From the NCBI GenBank assembly GCA_019750135.1, contig JAIEOV010000023.1:124001-188000 (forward strand): DNA of 64,000 nt, written 5' to 3'. Source of the DNA: Reyranella sp. (GTDB lineage Bacteria; Pseudomonadota; Alphaproteobacteria; Reyranellales; Reyranellaceae). The notes under the pieces were generated by a model. The model was not told where the DNA came from. It ran no database searches and saw only the letters and a program-made list of their open reading frames with translations. How positions within the stretch are numbered: the first letter of the stretch is position 1; the number at the start of each line of letters is the position of its first letter. Shown here in pieces: positions 17,006-25,325 of this stretch. The translations under genes were made by a program, and so were the position numbers.

Positions 17006-17570
17006 TGACCTTGACGGCGTCGGCGACGAACTCGGCCTCGGCGGTCGGGATGGGCGTCGACGTCTCGCGACAGAAGGCGGCGCCCAGGATCCAGTTCAGC
17101 TGGCCCGGCGTGCCCGAACCGTTGCGCACGAAGCCGATGCATTGGCGCTGGGCCTTCTGGAACCTCACATAGTGGTCGCCGGCCCTGCTGGCGGTATAGG
17201 CCCAGCCGCCGGCGCCTCCGGTGACATTCTTGAGTGCATCGGCTGTTCGCAGCCAATCGACCGCGCCCGAGCTCGCGACCGGGCTCAACCCGCCCACGCC
17301 ATGCGCCTGGACCAGCCGGTACAGGCCGATCGCGAACTCGCTTTTCGAATCGGTGTAGGTGAGGCGCCAGCTCTGCACGTTGCCGATGCGAAACGTGCGC
17401 ACGTTCGACGTCCAGCAGCGGTTGAACGGCACGCCGTAGACCGGTGCGGTGGCGCAGTTGATCTCATTGTTGAAGACCCAGGAGTCCTGGGCGTCGGCCG
17501 TCTCGACGCTACCGATGACGAGCAGGGCCATGAGCAACGCCACCAGCGCCTTGAATTCAATCCGCCTCAA
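16998..17570 (-). CDS. Secreted hypothetical protein
   Basis: About 190 residues with a clear signal peptide (KALVALLMALLVIGS, cleavage after ADA) and a mature domain containing four cysteines (CATAP, RCWTS, QRQCIG, AAFCRET), probably forming disulfides in the periplasm. No known family was recognised. The TTG at 17570 was chosen because GGAG lies nine bases upstream and it places the hydrophobic segment at the N-terminus; a TTG at 17636 would add 22 residues. It lies between the OmpA-family gene and the T6SS kinase gene, in the same direction as the kinase. Confidence 0.65.
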   Translation of the reverse strand: MRRIEFKALVALLMALLVIGSVETADAQDSWVFNNEINCATAPVYGVPFNRCWTSNVRTFRIGNVQSWRLTYTDSKSEFAIGLYRLVQAHGVGGLSPVASSGAVDWLRTADALKNVTGGAGGWAYTASRAGDHYVRFQKAQRQCIGFVRNGSGTPGQLNWILGAAFCRETSTPIPTAEAEFVADAVKVRE

Positions 17571-17648
17571 GTGAGCAAGCTCCCCATCCGCGCCAGCAGC
17601 GGCAAAAACAATCACACAGATTCCGGACCGCAGCAATCGCAGCGGAGG

Positions 17649-19958
17649 TCAGCGCGCGGGCGTCAGCCCCCACGGACAGGAGGCGGCGCCGGGAAAGTCC
17701 ATGCGCCGGCCGGACGAGTCCTGGCACGAGATGCCGCCCGAGCTGCTGGCGCGCGGCTGCGGAGGCGCAGCATACGGTACGGGCGACGGTGCCGGCGCCG
17801 TTGCAGCGCGCGCCTTCGCGGCCGCCTCGGCCTTCTTGAGATCGTCGTCGTACTTCGCGAGCGCCGGCGCCGCTTCGCTGAACAGCGCCTGTTGCTGCGC
17901 GACGTTCAGGAAACCCGTTGTCGGCTGATTGCGAGCTTTCTGCCAGGCCAGGATCATCTCACGCGAGCGCGGGCCGAAGACGCCATCGGCGCCCTGGGTG
18001 TCGAAGCCGAGCGAGGTCAGCGCCACCTGCAGTCGTTGACGGTCGAGCTGCGTCAGTTTCAGAGCGGTCTCGGTAACTTCGGCTGCCTTTTGCGCCGCCG
18101 CGTCAGCGTCGGCCTTCTGCTTGGCTTCGGCATCCGCCTTTTGCTTCGCCTCAGCATCGGCCTTCTTCTTGGCTTCCGCCTCGGCCTTCTGCTGGGCTTC
18201 CGCTTCCGCCTTTTGCTTCGCCTCGGCATCGGCTTTCTGCTTGGCCTCGGCATCCGCCTTCTGTTTGGCTTCCGCATCGGCTTTCCGCTTGGCGTCGACC
18301 TCAGCCTTCTGCCGGGCTTCTGCCTCGGCCTTTTGCCGGGCGTCCGCTTCCGCCTTCTGCTTCGCCTCGGCGTCCGCCTTTTGCTTGGCTTCCGCTTCAG
18401 CTTTCTGGCGGGCGTCTGCCTCGGCCTTCTGTTTGGCCTCGGCGTCCGCCTTCTGCCTGGCTTCCGCTTCGGCCTTCTGTTTGGCCTCCGCATCGGCTTT
18501 CTGCTTCGTCTCGGCGTCTGCCTGCCGCTTGGCTTCAGCTTCCGCTCTCTGCCTGGCTTCAGCGTCGGCCTTCTGCTTGGCTTCCGCTTGCGCCTTCTGC
18601 CGAGCTTCCTCATCGGCCCTTTGCTTGGCGTCGGCCTCGGCCTTCTGCCTGGCCGCGGCCTCGGCTTCGGCCTTCTCCTTCGCTTCAGCCTCGGCCCGTT
18701 GCCTGGCTTCCGCCTTGTCTGCGTCGCTGACGGCGTCCTGAACCGGCGCTGGAGGCGGTGCCGACCTCGGCGGAAAGATGATGTATCCGCCGGCCACGCC
18801 GATGAGGACGGCCGCCACCGCCCCGCCAAGAATCGCGAAGCGGTTCATCCCGGCGAACGCGGCACTGGCCGATGAGAACGACTGAGCGAATGCCACCTTG
18901 AGCCCGGCCGCGACGGACGCGGCCGTAGAAGCGGCGGCGCCGATGACCGCCGGCGGCTGCCTGTTCTTCGGCGGCAAGACGGGTTCGGGCGCAGGCGCCT
19001 GCGTTGGCTTCGGACGGGGTTTCGGCCGCTCGAATACGGTCTCGTCGCTTACCTGCTGGCGCGTCCCCGAAAGGATGTCGCGCCATTCCGCGATCGACTG
19101 CGGGCGATCCTTGGCCCGCACCGTCAGGCCGAGATCGATGCCCTCCAGGAGGCTTGGCGGATAGCCATCGGGCGAAATCCTGGACAGGGGCTCGTACGCG
19201 TCGTTGAGCGCGCGTTCCAGCGAGCTCGGCGGCGGCTTGCCCGTGATCGCATGATAGAGCGTCGCCGACAGGCCGTAGATGTCGGTCCACGGCCCCTGCT
19301 TGTCCGACGTCAGCTGCTCGGCCGCGGCATAGCGCGGCGTGAAGATCGCCGTCATCGCCGCCGTGCGATCGGCCATCGACGACCGCGACGCGCCGAAATC
19401 GATCAGCGTCGGATTGTTGTTGGCATCGAGGATGACATTGGCCGGCTTGACGTCTCGATGCAGGAAGCCGGTCCTATGGACGGCCTCGAGTCCATCGAGC
19501 AGCCGGTCGAGCATGCGCTGGGTGATCGCCGGCGACAGCTTGCCGTCGCGCTTCAGGCGCTGCTCGAGCGTGTCGCCGCGCGCCAGGCCCATGATCATGT
19601 AGGCGGTGCCGTTGGCCTCGAGGAAGTCGTAGACGCGGACGACCGCGGGCGCGCCTTCGAGGGTCGCCAGGATGCGGGCTTCCTCCAGGAAGCGCTCGCG
19701 TCCCCAGATGAAGTCTTCGGCGAGCTGGGTCGATCGCGGCACGACCGTCGTGCCGTTCTCGCGCAGCGCCAGCGTCGTCGGCAGATATTCCTTCACCGCG
19801 ACTTCGCGGCCGAGCGTCGTATCCTTGGCGTAGTAGGTGATGCCGAAGCCGCCGTGGCCGAGGACCGAAAGCAGCTCATAGTTACGCAGCCGCGTCCCGG
19901 CCGGTAACGTGCCTCGCATTTCGTTCGGCTTGGCGTCTGCCTTGGTCTCGGCCGCCAT
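17649..19958 (-). CDS. ppkA: T6SS-associated membrane Ser/Thr protein kinase, PpkA-like
   Basis: A 769-residue Hanks-type kinase. Cytoplasmic kinase domain: glycine loop GHGGFG at residues 34-39, Lys56 in AVKEY, HRD at 167-169, DFG at 187-189. A single membrane helix lies around 372-393. It is followed by a rod of about 220 residues of Ala/Lys/Glu/Asp/Gln-rich heptad-like repeats, then a C-terminal domain resembling a peptidoglycan-binding domain (LDRQRLQVALTSLGFDTQGADGVFGPRSREMI). PpkA kinases phosphorylate Fha or TssL to switch on T6SS assembly. The start at 19958 has a GAGGG site; 19979 is an alternative. It is divergent from clpV. Role inferred from context with fha, pppA and tssL. Confidence 0.85.
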   Translation of the reverse strand: MAAETKADAKPNEMRGTLPAGTRLRNYELLSVLGHGGFGITYYAKDTTLGREVAVKEYLPTTLALRENGTTVVPRSTQLAEDFIWGRERFLEEARILATLEGAPAVVRVYDFLEANGTAYMIMGLARGDTLEQRLKRDGKLSPAITQRMLDRLLDGLEAVHRTGFLHRDVKPANVILDANNNPTLIDFGASRSSMADRTAAMTAIFTPRYAAAEQLTSDKQGPWTDIYGLSATLYHAITGKPPPSSLERALNDAYEPLSRISPDGYPPSLLEGIDLGLTVRAKDRPQSIAEWRDILSGTRQQVSDETVFERPKPRPKPTQAPAPEPVLPPKNRQPPAVIGAAASTAASVAAGLKVAFAQSFSSASAAFAGMNRFAILGGAVAAVLIGVAGGYIIFPPRSAPPPAPVQDAVSDADKAEARQRAEAEAKEKAEAEAAARQKAEADAKQRADEEARQKAQAEAKQKADAEARQRAEAEAKRQADAETKQKADAEAKQKAEAEARQKADAEAKQKAEADARQKAEAEAKQKADAEAKQKAEADARQKAEAEARQKAEVDAKRKADAEAKQKADAEAKQKADAEAKQKAEAEAQQKAEAEAKKKADAEAKQKADAEAKQKADADAAAQKAAEVTETALKLTQLDRQRLQVALTSLGFDTQGADGVFGPRSREMILAWQKARNQPTTGFLNVAQQQALFSEAAPALAKYDDDLKKAEAAAKARAATAPAPSPVPYAAPPQPRASSSGGISCQDSSGRRMDFPGAASCPWGLTPAR
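18060..18720 (-). repeat. Tandem codon-level repeats encoding the PpkA rod
   Basis: Imperfect repeats of roughly 15-30 bases occupy this part of the kinase gene and encode runs of the type A-D-A-E-A-K-Q-K and A-E-A-R-Q-K. They form a long charged coiled-coil or single-alpha-helix rod between the membrane helix and the C-terminal domain. Such repeats can change length by slippage, so rod length may vary between strains. Confidence 0.8.
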
Positions 19959-20227
19959 TACTTGTCTGCCCTCGAGCATCGAGGTTTGCGAAGAGCAATT
20001 CTAACGTATGTCGCGATTTCTCAAAGCGCCAAGATAGAGGCCGCGATCGCACTCGCGTGTGGCGAATCTCACGTACGCGCCGCCAACTGTCGGTTATGAC
20101 AGCGCTACGACGCCAATTTCGCTGGCCCCTCTCGAAAGGCCTGAATCCTCTTGTCGGACAGCCGCATGTTGCCTGATAGTTGCCACCGTTCGGTGCGCCG
20201 CGTCCGACGGAATGACGTCCCAGGGGG
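19959..20227. promoter_or_regulatory. Divergent region between ppkA and clpV
   Basis: About 270 bases separate the kinase gene from clpV and should carry divergent promoters for the first T6SS transcript and the kinase. The stretch is less GC-rich near 19985-20035. No sigma-54 (-24/-12) site or clear operator was recognised. A GGGGG tract lies directly before the clpV ATG. Confidence 0.4.
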
Positions 20228-22906
20228 ATGCTGCACGTGCGACCAATAGAGCTGAAGCCGCTGATCGGACGCCTGAACGAGGTGTGCCGCCGTGCACTCG
20301 AAGCCGCGGCGGGCGCGACGGCGCTGCGAACCCATTACAACGTCGAGATCGAACATTTTCTGATCGGACTGCTCGATAAGACCGATACTGACCTCGCCGC
20401 GATTCTGCGGCGCTGGGAGATAGATCCGGCCCGCCTCCTGGCCGACCTCACGAAGTCGCTCGACCGCATGAAGACCGGCAACTCGCGGGCGCCGTCGCTC
20501 TCACCCGACATCGTCGAGGTCGTGAAGCAGGGCTGGCTGCTCGCCTCGGTCGAGCAAGGCGCGAGCCGCGTGCGCTCGGGCCATCTGCTCTGGGCGTTGC
20601 TGGCCGACGACATGCTGGGGCGCCGGGCGATCGCATCGTCGGGGCTCCTCGCCGCCATCCAGCCCGACACGCTCAAGGCCGATTATCTCAAGATCTGCGC
20701 CAACACGGTCGAGACTGCCCAGGCCACGACCCAGGCCGCCGGGTCGGAAGCGGCCGGCACCGGTTCGGGCGAACCCCGGCCGGGCGGCTCGGGGGCGCTC
20801 GATCAGTTCACGATCGACCTCACCGCGCAGGCCAAGGCCGGCAAGATCGATCCCATCCTCGGCCGCGACGTCGAGATCCGTCAGATGGTCGACATCCTGA
20901 CGCGCCGCCGCCAGAACAATCCGATCCTCACGGGCGAAGCGGGCGTCGGCAAGACCGCCGTCGTCGAGGGCCTGGCGTTGCGCATCGCGGCCGGCGACGT
21001 TCCGCCGGCGCTGCGCAACGTGACCTTGCGGACGCTCGATCTCGGGCTGCTGCAGGCGGGTGCCGGCGTCAAAGGCGAGTTCGAGAATCGCCTGAAATCG
21101 GTGATCGACGAGACCAAGTCGAGCCCCAAGCCCATCATCCTTTTCATCGACGAGGCGCACACGCTGATCGGCGCCGGCGGCCAGGCCGGCCAGAACGATG
21201 CGGCCAATCTCCTGAAGCCTGCGTTGGCGCGCGGCGAGCTGCGCACCATCGCGGCAACCACCTGGGCCGAATACAAGAAGTACTTCGAGAAGGACGCCGC
21301 CCTCACCCGCCGCTTCCAGCCGGTGAAGGTCGAGGAGCCGAGCGAGAAGATCGCCGTCGCCATGATCCGCGGCCTGGTATCGACGCTCGAGCTGCATCAC
21401 AAGGTTCGCATTCTCGATGAAGCGGTGAGCGATGCCGTGCGCCTGTCGGCGCGCTACATCCCGGCACGGCAGTTGCCGGACAAGGCCGTCAGCCTGATCG
21501 ACACCGCCTGCGCGCGCGTGGCGATGAGCCAGAACGCCATACCGGCGCCGATCGACGACTGCCAGCGCCGCCTCGGCCTGATCGACACCGAGCTCAAGAT
21601 CATCGAGCGCGAGAGCGCAGCGGGCGCCGACCATGCGGCACGGCGCGACGAGTTGACGGCCGAGCAGCAGCGCATCACCGCCGACCTCGCCAAGCTGAAC
21701 GAGCGCTGGGAGGCCGAGCGCGATCTCGTGGGCAAGATCGATGCCGTGCGCGCAAAGATCGACGCCGCGACGTCGACCATGAGCAATGCCGGCGATGGCG
21801 CCGCCACGAGCGACGGCCAGGCGGAGCGCGCCGAGCTGACCGACCTGTCGACGCGCCTGCGCGCGCTGCAGGGCGAACAGCCCTTGATCTTCCCCGTGGT
21901 CGACGGCCAGGCGATCGCCGCGATCGTCGAGTCGTGGACGGGTATCCCGGCCCGCCGCATGCAGACCGACGAGATCCGCACCGTGCTCAATCTGCGCGAA
22001 GCGATGGAACGGCGCGTCGTCGGCCAGACCCACGCCATGGAGGCCGTTGCACAGGCCATCCGCACCAGCCGCGCCGGGCTGACCGATCCGCGGCGACCGG
22101 TCGGCGTCTTCCTGTTCGTCGGCACGTCGGGCGTGGGCAAGACCGAGACGGCACTCACGCTCGCCCAGCTGCTCTACGGCGGCGAACAAAACACAACCGT
22201 CATCAACATGGCGGAATTCAAGGAAGAGCACAAAGTCAGCCTGCTGATGGGCAGCCCGCCGGGCTACGTCGGTTATGGCGAAGGCGGTGTGCTGACGGAA
22301 GCCGTGCGGCGCCGCCCCTACAGTGTCGTGCTTCTCGACGAGATGGAGAAGGCCCATTCGGGCGTCCAGGACGTGTTCTACTCCGTCTTCGACAAGGGCA
22401 ACATGAAGGACGGCGAAGGACGGGACATCGATTTCAAGAACACCGTCATCATCATGACCAGCAACGCTGGTACGGACCTGATCAACAAGCTGTTCGCCGA
22501 TCCTGAAACCGCGCCGGACGCCGCCGGACTTGGCGAGGCGTTGCGGCCCGAGCTGGCGAAGTTCTTCAAGCCGGCCTTCCTCGGACGCGTGACGTTGGTG
22601 CCGTATTTTCCTCTTCCCAATGCGATCATCCGGCAGATCGTCGCGATGCAGCTCGAGCGCATCCGCAATCGCGTGCGCGACAGCTATCGCGCGACGTTCG
22701 ATTGGACGCCGGAACTGGTCGAGGCAGTCGCGGCGCGCTGCACGGAAAGCAGTTCGGGCGCGCGCAACGTCGAGAACATCCTGACCCGTACGCTGCTTCC
22801 CGAATTGTCCGCGGAGGTATTGGCGCGAATGGCCGATGGCCAATCGATTCAAAGCATCAAAGCCAGTCTCGATAAGGACGGGTTGTTTTTCTTTGCCATC
22901 AACTAA
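20228..22906 (+). CDS. clpV: T6SS AAA+ ATPase ClpV (TssH)
   Basis: An 892-residue Clp/Hsp100 ATPase that disassembles contracted T6SS sheaths for recycling. An N-terminal Clp_N-like domain (about 1-160) leads to ATPase domain 1 with Walker A GEAGVGKT (236-243) and Walker B FIDEAH. A middle coiled domain follows, and then ATPase domain 2 with GTSGVGKTE (~632) and LLDEMEKAH. The ATG at 20228 follows GGGGG directly; a GTG three codons on is a possible true start. The hcp gene follows 50 bases downstream on the same strand. Partners expected here are TssB/TssC and TagJ. Confidence 0.95.
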   Translation: MLHVRPIELKPLIGRLNEVCRRALEAAAGATALRTHYNVEIEHFLIGLLDKTDTDLAAILRRWEIDPARLLADLTKSLDRMKTGNSRAPSLSPDIVEVVKQGWLLASVEQGASRVRSGHLLWALLADDMLGRRAIASSGLLAAIQPDTLKADYLKICANTVETAQATTQAAGSEAAGTGSGEPRPGGSGALDQFTIDLTAQAKAGKIDPILGRDVEIRQMVDILTRRRQNNPILTGEAGVGKTAVVEGLALRIAAGDVPPALRNVTLRTLDLGLLQAGAGVKGEFENRLKSVIDETKSSPKPIILFIDEAHTLIGAGGQAGQNDAANLLKPALARGELRTIAATTWAEYKKYFEKDAALTRRFQPVKVEEPSEKIAVAMIRGLVSTLELHHKVRILDEAVSDAVRLSARYIPARQLPDKAVSLIDTACARVAMSQNAIPAPIDDCQRRLGLIDTELKIIERESAAGADHAARRDELTAEQQRITADLAKLNERWEAERDLVGKIDAVRAKIDAATSTMSNAGDGAATSDGQAERAELTDLSTRLRALQGEQPLIFPVVDGQAIAAIVESWTGIPARRMQTDEIRTVLNLREAMERRVVGQTHAMEAVAQAIRTSRAGLTDPRRPVGVFLFVGTSGVGKTETALTLAQLLYGGEQNTTVINMAEFKEEHKVSLLMGSPPGYVGYGEGGVLTEAVRRRPYSVVLLDEMEKAHSGVQDVFYSVFDKGNMKDGEGRDIDFKNTVIIMTSNAGTDLINKLFADPETAPDAAGLGEALRPELAKFFKPAFLGRVTLVPYFPLPNAIIRQIVAMQLERIRNRVRDSYRATFDWTPELVEAVAARCTESSSGARNVENILTRTLLPELSAEVLARMADGQSIQSIKASLDKDGLFFFAIN

Positions 22907-22945
22907 CCGTAAAGGTGTTGATAATCCCCAATGGCTTTCTCCAAC

Positions 22946-22950
22946 GGAGG
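22946..22950 (+). promoter_or_regulatory. Ribosome-binding site deciding the hcp GTG start
   Basis: A perfect GGAGG lies six bases before the GTG at 22957. It fixes the start of Hcp at this non-ATG codon and excludes an upstream codon at 22915. Confidence 0.85.
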
Positions 22951-22956
22951 TCGACA

Positions 22957-23433
22957 GTGCCAATCTATATGAAGTTCGGCGGAATCCCTGGTGACGTAAC
23001 CACCGAAGGGTACAAGGACTGGATCGAGTTGAACTCATTCCAGTACGGAGTCGGTAGAGCCGTGAGCAGCGGCGCCGGCGGCAACACGCGCGAGAGTTCA
23101 GCGCCCAACATCAGCGAAATCGTCGTCACCAAGCATTTCGACAAGGCGTCGGCCAAGCTCTACCAGGATTCGGTGGCCGGAACGTTCGACACCAAGGTCG
23201 AGATCAAGATGAACACGACCACCAAGACCAAGACCGAGACGTTCCTTTCCTTCGAACTGACGGATTGCGGCGTCAGCAGCTATTCGTTGAGCTCGGGCGG
23301 CGACAATCCGATGGAAAGCCTGTCGCTCAACTTCCTCAAGGTCATGGTCACGCCCACCCCGCTCGACAAGTCGGGCCAGATCAAGAAGGGCGACGTTGTC
23401 TCCTACGATCTGCTGGCGATGAAGGCGAGCTAG
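22957..23433 (+). CDS. hcp: T6SS inner-tube protein Hcp (TssD)
   Basis: A 158-residue Hcp. It begins (V)PIYMKFGGIPGDVTTEGYKDWIEL and has the family's HFDKASAKLYQDS and FELTDCGVSSYSLSSGGDNPMESLSLNF segments. Hcp hexamers stack into the tube that is propelled by sheath contraction and also carry small effectors. The GTG start at 22957 is set by GGAGG at 22946-22950; an upstream frame extension is not Hcp-like. It lies 50 bases after clpV and is convergent with tssA. High expression is expected from the strong ribosome-binding site. Confidence 0.95.
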   Translation: MPIYMKFGGIPGDVTTEGYKDWIELNSFQYGVGRAVSSGAGGNTRESSAPNISEIVVTKHFDKASAKLYQDSVAGTFDTKVEIKMNTTTKTKTETFLSFELTDCGVSSYSLSSGGDNPMESLSLNFLKVMVTPTPLDKSGQIKKGDVVSYDLLAMKAS

Positions 23434-23467
23434 GCTGCTGCCAGTTACGTCTGCAAAGCCAAGACAG

Positions 23468-23490
23468 GCCGGTGCCTCTGCGGCACCGGC
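23468..23490. terminator. Perfect hairpin between convergent hcp and tssA
   Basis: A perfect 9-base stem, GCCGGTGCC and its complement, with a TCTGC loop lies in the 89-base gap between the two convergent genes. It is GC-rich, and no long T-run follows. It is well placed to act as a bidirectional terminator or to protect the 3' end of the hcp transcript. Confidence 0.65.
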
Positions 23491-23522
23491 GATCGGGCCC
23501 CGGTATTCCTACCGCCCTGCTG

Positions 23523-24632
23523 CTACTGAGATTCGGCGGAAGGTGGTTTGATACCGGCGCTGGTCAGCAGCGAATGACGCGCTGTCTCATCGGCAACCAG
23601 TTCGGCGACGAGTTCCGGCCAGCCCAGACGGGCGCGTCGCACCGCTTCATCCAATGTAAATCCGATCGGCGAGCTCGGTTCGTTGCGCTTGAACCAGGCT
23701 GCGATCTCCGAGAGTTGATGCAGCGCCTGCTCGCGCCCGCTGATGCTCCCTGGCGTCGCCGCAACAGCCGTAGCAGCAGCGGCGCCGTCGCCTGCAGTCG
23801 CGCTTGTCATCTCGGCTGCTCCATCTGTCGCGTCGGGCGGTGCAAATCGCCCGCACGTTTCCGCCACGAACTCCAGCAACTCGCGCACGCGGTTGGCGGC
23901 GGGGCTCGCGTCTCCGGCCTTTTCGTCGAACGCGCGCTCCATCTCCTTCCACGATGCGAGAGTCTTGGTGATCAGCTCACGCTGCGCCGACCAGTGGGCA
24001 GCGCCCGCCGCACGCGCTTCCTTCTCGACCTCCTCGAACGGCAGGACGCCGGAGTCTATCCGCTGGGCGCGCCGCGCCGGATCGGTGATGCCGGAGAGCT
24101 CGACCGCAGCCTGGTACTGCCAGATGCTGAAGGGCGAGCCGTCCGGCCGGCGAAACAGGGCCACCTTGCGCAGCGGCTGCATCAGCGTTCCATCGGCGCC
24201 CTGGCCGGAAAGTCCCGCTACGGCGGCCACGCGGGCTTCCATGTCGCCTTCCTCCGGCACCGGAAACAGACCGTCCCAGTGCCGCTCGACCAGCCCGCCG
24301 ATCACCGCGGCGCCCGCCATCAGCCCGCGAAGGCCGGCCATGCGCACCAGCGCTTCTGTCAGCCACGTCGCAACTTCCAGGTCCTTGGAGTTCGCCTTCA
24401 GCGCCCCGATCGCCATCGTCGCGACCGGGCGCCACAGCACCGGCAGGCCTTCGTCGCCGCCCTCGGCATCGGCCTGCCGCTCGGCGTCGCGCGCCTGGGC
24501 GCGGGCGTCGCGGAGGCGGAAGTAGATGGAGGTCGGCGCGAAATCCAGTCGAAGGTCGACGCCGGTCGGCTGGTCGCCCTCGAGGGGTGCCAGGATCGCT
24601 TCAAAGTCAGCTGTCTCAAGTTCCGGAATCAT
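23523..24632 (-). CDS. tssA: T6SS baseplate/cap protein TssA (ImpA_N type)
   Basis: A 369-residue TssA. The N-terminal ImpA_N domain is recognisable from the opening residues (PLEGDQPTGVDLR, then LRDARAQARDAER) and the WRPVATMAIGAL segment. A helical C-terminal part with REQALHQLSEIAAWFKRNEPSSPIG follows; this last motif is typical of TssA C-termini. TssA helps dock the baseplate to the membrane complex and coordinates tube and sheath elongation. It is transcribed away from tssB, its divergent neighbour, and is convergent with hcp. Confidence 0.93.
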   Translation of the reverse strand: MIPELETADFEAILAPLEGDQPTGVDLRLDFAPTSIYFRLRDARAQARDAERQADAEGGDEGLPVLWRPVATMAIGALKANSKDLEVATWLTEALVRMAGLRGLMAGAAVIGGLVERHWDGLFPVPEEGDMEARVAAVAGLSGQGADGTLMQPLRKVALFRRPDGSPFSIWQYQAAVELSGITDPARRAQRIDSGVLPFEEVEKEARAAGAAHWSAQRELITKTLASWKEMERAFDEKAGDASPAANRVRELLEFVAETCGRFAPPDATDGAAEMTSATAGDGAAAATAVAATPGSISGREQALHQLSEIAAWFKRNEPSSPIGFTLDEAVRRARLGWPELVAELVADETARHSLLTSAGIKPPSAESQ

Positions 24633-24811
24633 GGTGAAGTCACCCGCGAGACTGGTCGGCTATGATACAAGCCGCGCCGCCATGTTGAAGGACCAAACGT
24701 TTAGGGAACGTGCTTTTCATCACCTTCGACGACACCCGAGACGGCCTATGCTGGCATGGACTGCCTAGGCCGTCCGGAGTAGTCTAGTCGATAAGCAGGA
24801 GGGTTGCTGCG
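24633..24811. promoter_or_regulatory. Divergent control region between tssA and the tssB operon
   Basis: These 179 bases must drive tssA leftward and the long tssB-to-tssG run rightward. A strong AGGAGGG ribosome-binding site for tssB lies at 24797-24803. A TGGCATGGACTGCC string near 24750-24763 superficially resembles a sigma-54 site, but its GG-GC spacing is two bases too short. Confidence 0.45.
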
Positions 24812-25321
24812 ATGAGCGCAAGTATACACGACAAGCTGAATCGTGTTCGTAAACCCCGAGTTCACATCACCTACGATGTCGAGACCGAGGGTGCGCAGAT
24901 CCAGCGCGAGCTTCCGTTCGTCGTCGGCATCATGGGCGATTTCTCGGGTGATCCGACGGCGCCGCTGAAGCCTCTGGCCGACCGCAAGTTCACGCAAATC
25001 GACCGCGACAACTTCAACGACGTGATGGCCAGCATGGCGCCTGGCCTCAAGCTCAAGGTCGACAACAAGCTGGCCGACGACGGCACGCAGATGGCGGTTG
25101 ACCTCAAGTTCAACTCGATGGACGACTTCGATCCCGTGCAGGTCGTCAAGCAGGTCCCCGCCCTCGCGGCGCTGCTCGAGACTCGCGAGAAGCTGCGCGA
25201 TCTCATGAGCAAGGCCGACCGCTCGGCGGAACTCGAGAACCTCCTCGAGCAGGTCTTGCGCTCCGAGGACGAGCTCAAGTCGCTGTCAGGTGAACTCGGC
25301 ATCAAGAAGTCGGAGGAATAG
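24812..25321 (+). CDS. tssB: T6SS sheath small subunit TssB (VipA/ImpB)
   Basis: A 169-residue TssB. It has the family opening SIHDKLNRVRKPRVHITYDVETEGA, the LPFVVGIMGDFSG segment and a helical Leu/Glu-rich C-terminus (SELENLLEQVLRSEDELKSL-like) that packs with TssC. TssB and TssC form the contractile sheath around the Hcp tube in the cytoplasm. The ATG has AGGAGGG eight bases upstream. tssC follows four bases after the stop. Assignment is unambiguous. Confidence 0.96.
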   Translation: MSASIHDKLNRVRKPRVHITYDVETEGAQIQRELPFVVGIMGDFSGDPTAPLKPLADRKFTQIDRDNFNDVMASMAPGLKLKVDNKLADDGTQMAVDLKFNSMDDFDPVQVVKQVPALAALLETREKLRDLMSKADRSAELENLLEQVLRSEDELKSLSGELGIKKSEE

Positions 25322-25325
25322 GCAA

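Noticed and set aside
18121..18741. An open frame on the + strand encoding Ala/Ser/Phe repeats inside the ppkA gene
   Set aside because: It is the mirror of the A-D-A-E-A-K-Q-K repeats of the kinase rod; it has no ribosome-binding site and a low-complexity product.
20094..20356. Small open frames on the - strand in the ppkA-clpV gap and the start of clpV
   Set aside because: They have no ribosome-binding site and no recognisable product, and they run into the clpV coding region.
20501..23038. An 845-codon open frame opposite clpV and hcp
   Set aside because: It is an antisense shadow of clpV; composition is Arg/Gln/Leu-rich and no family features are visible.
24750..24763. Possible sigma-54 promoter TGGCATGGACTGCC before tssB
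   Set aside because: The spacing between GG and GC is 8 bases, not the 10 required.
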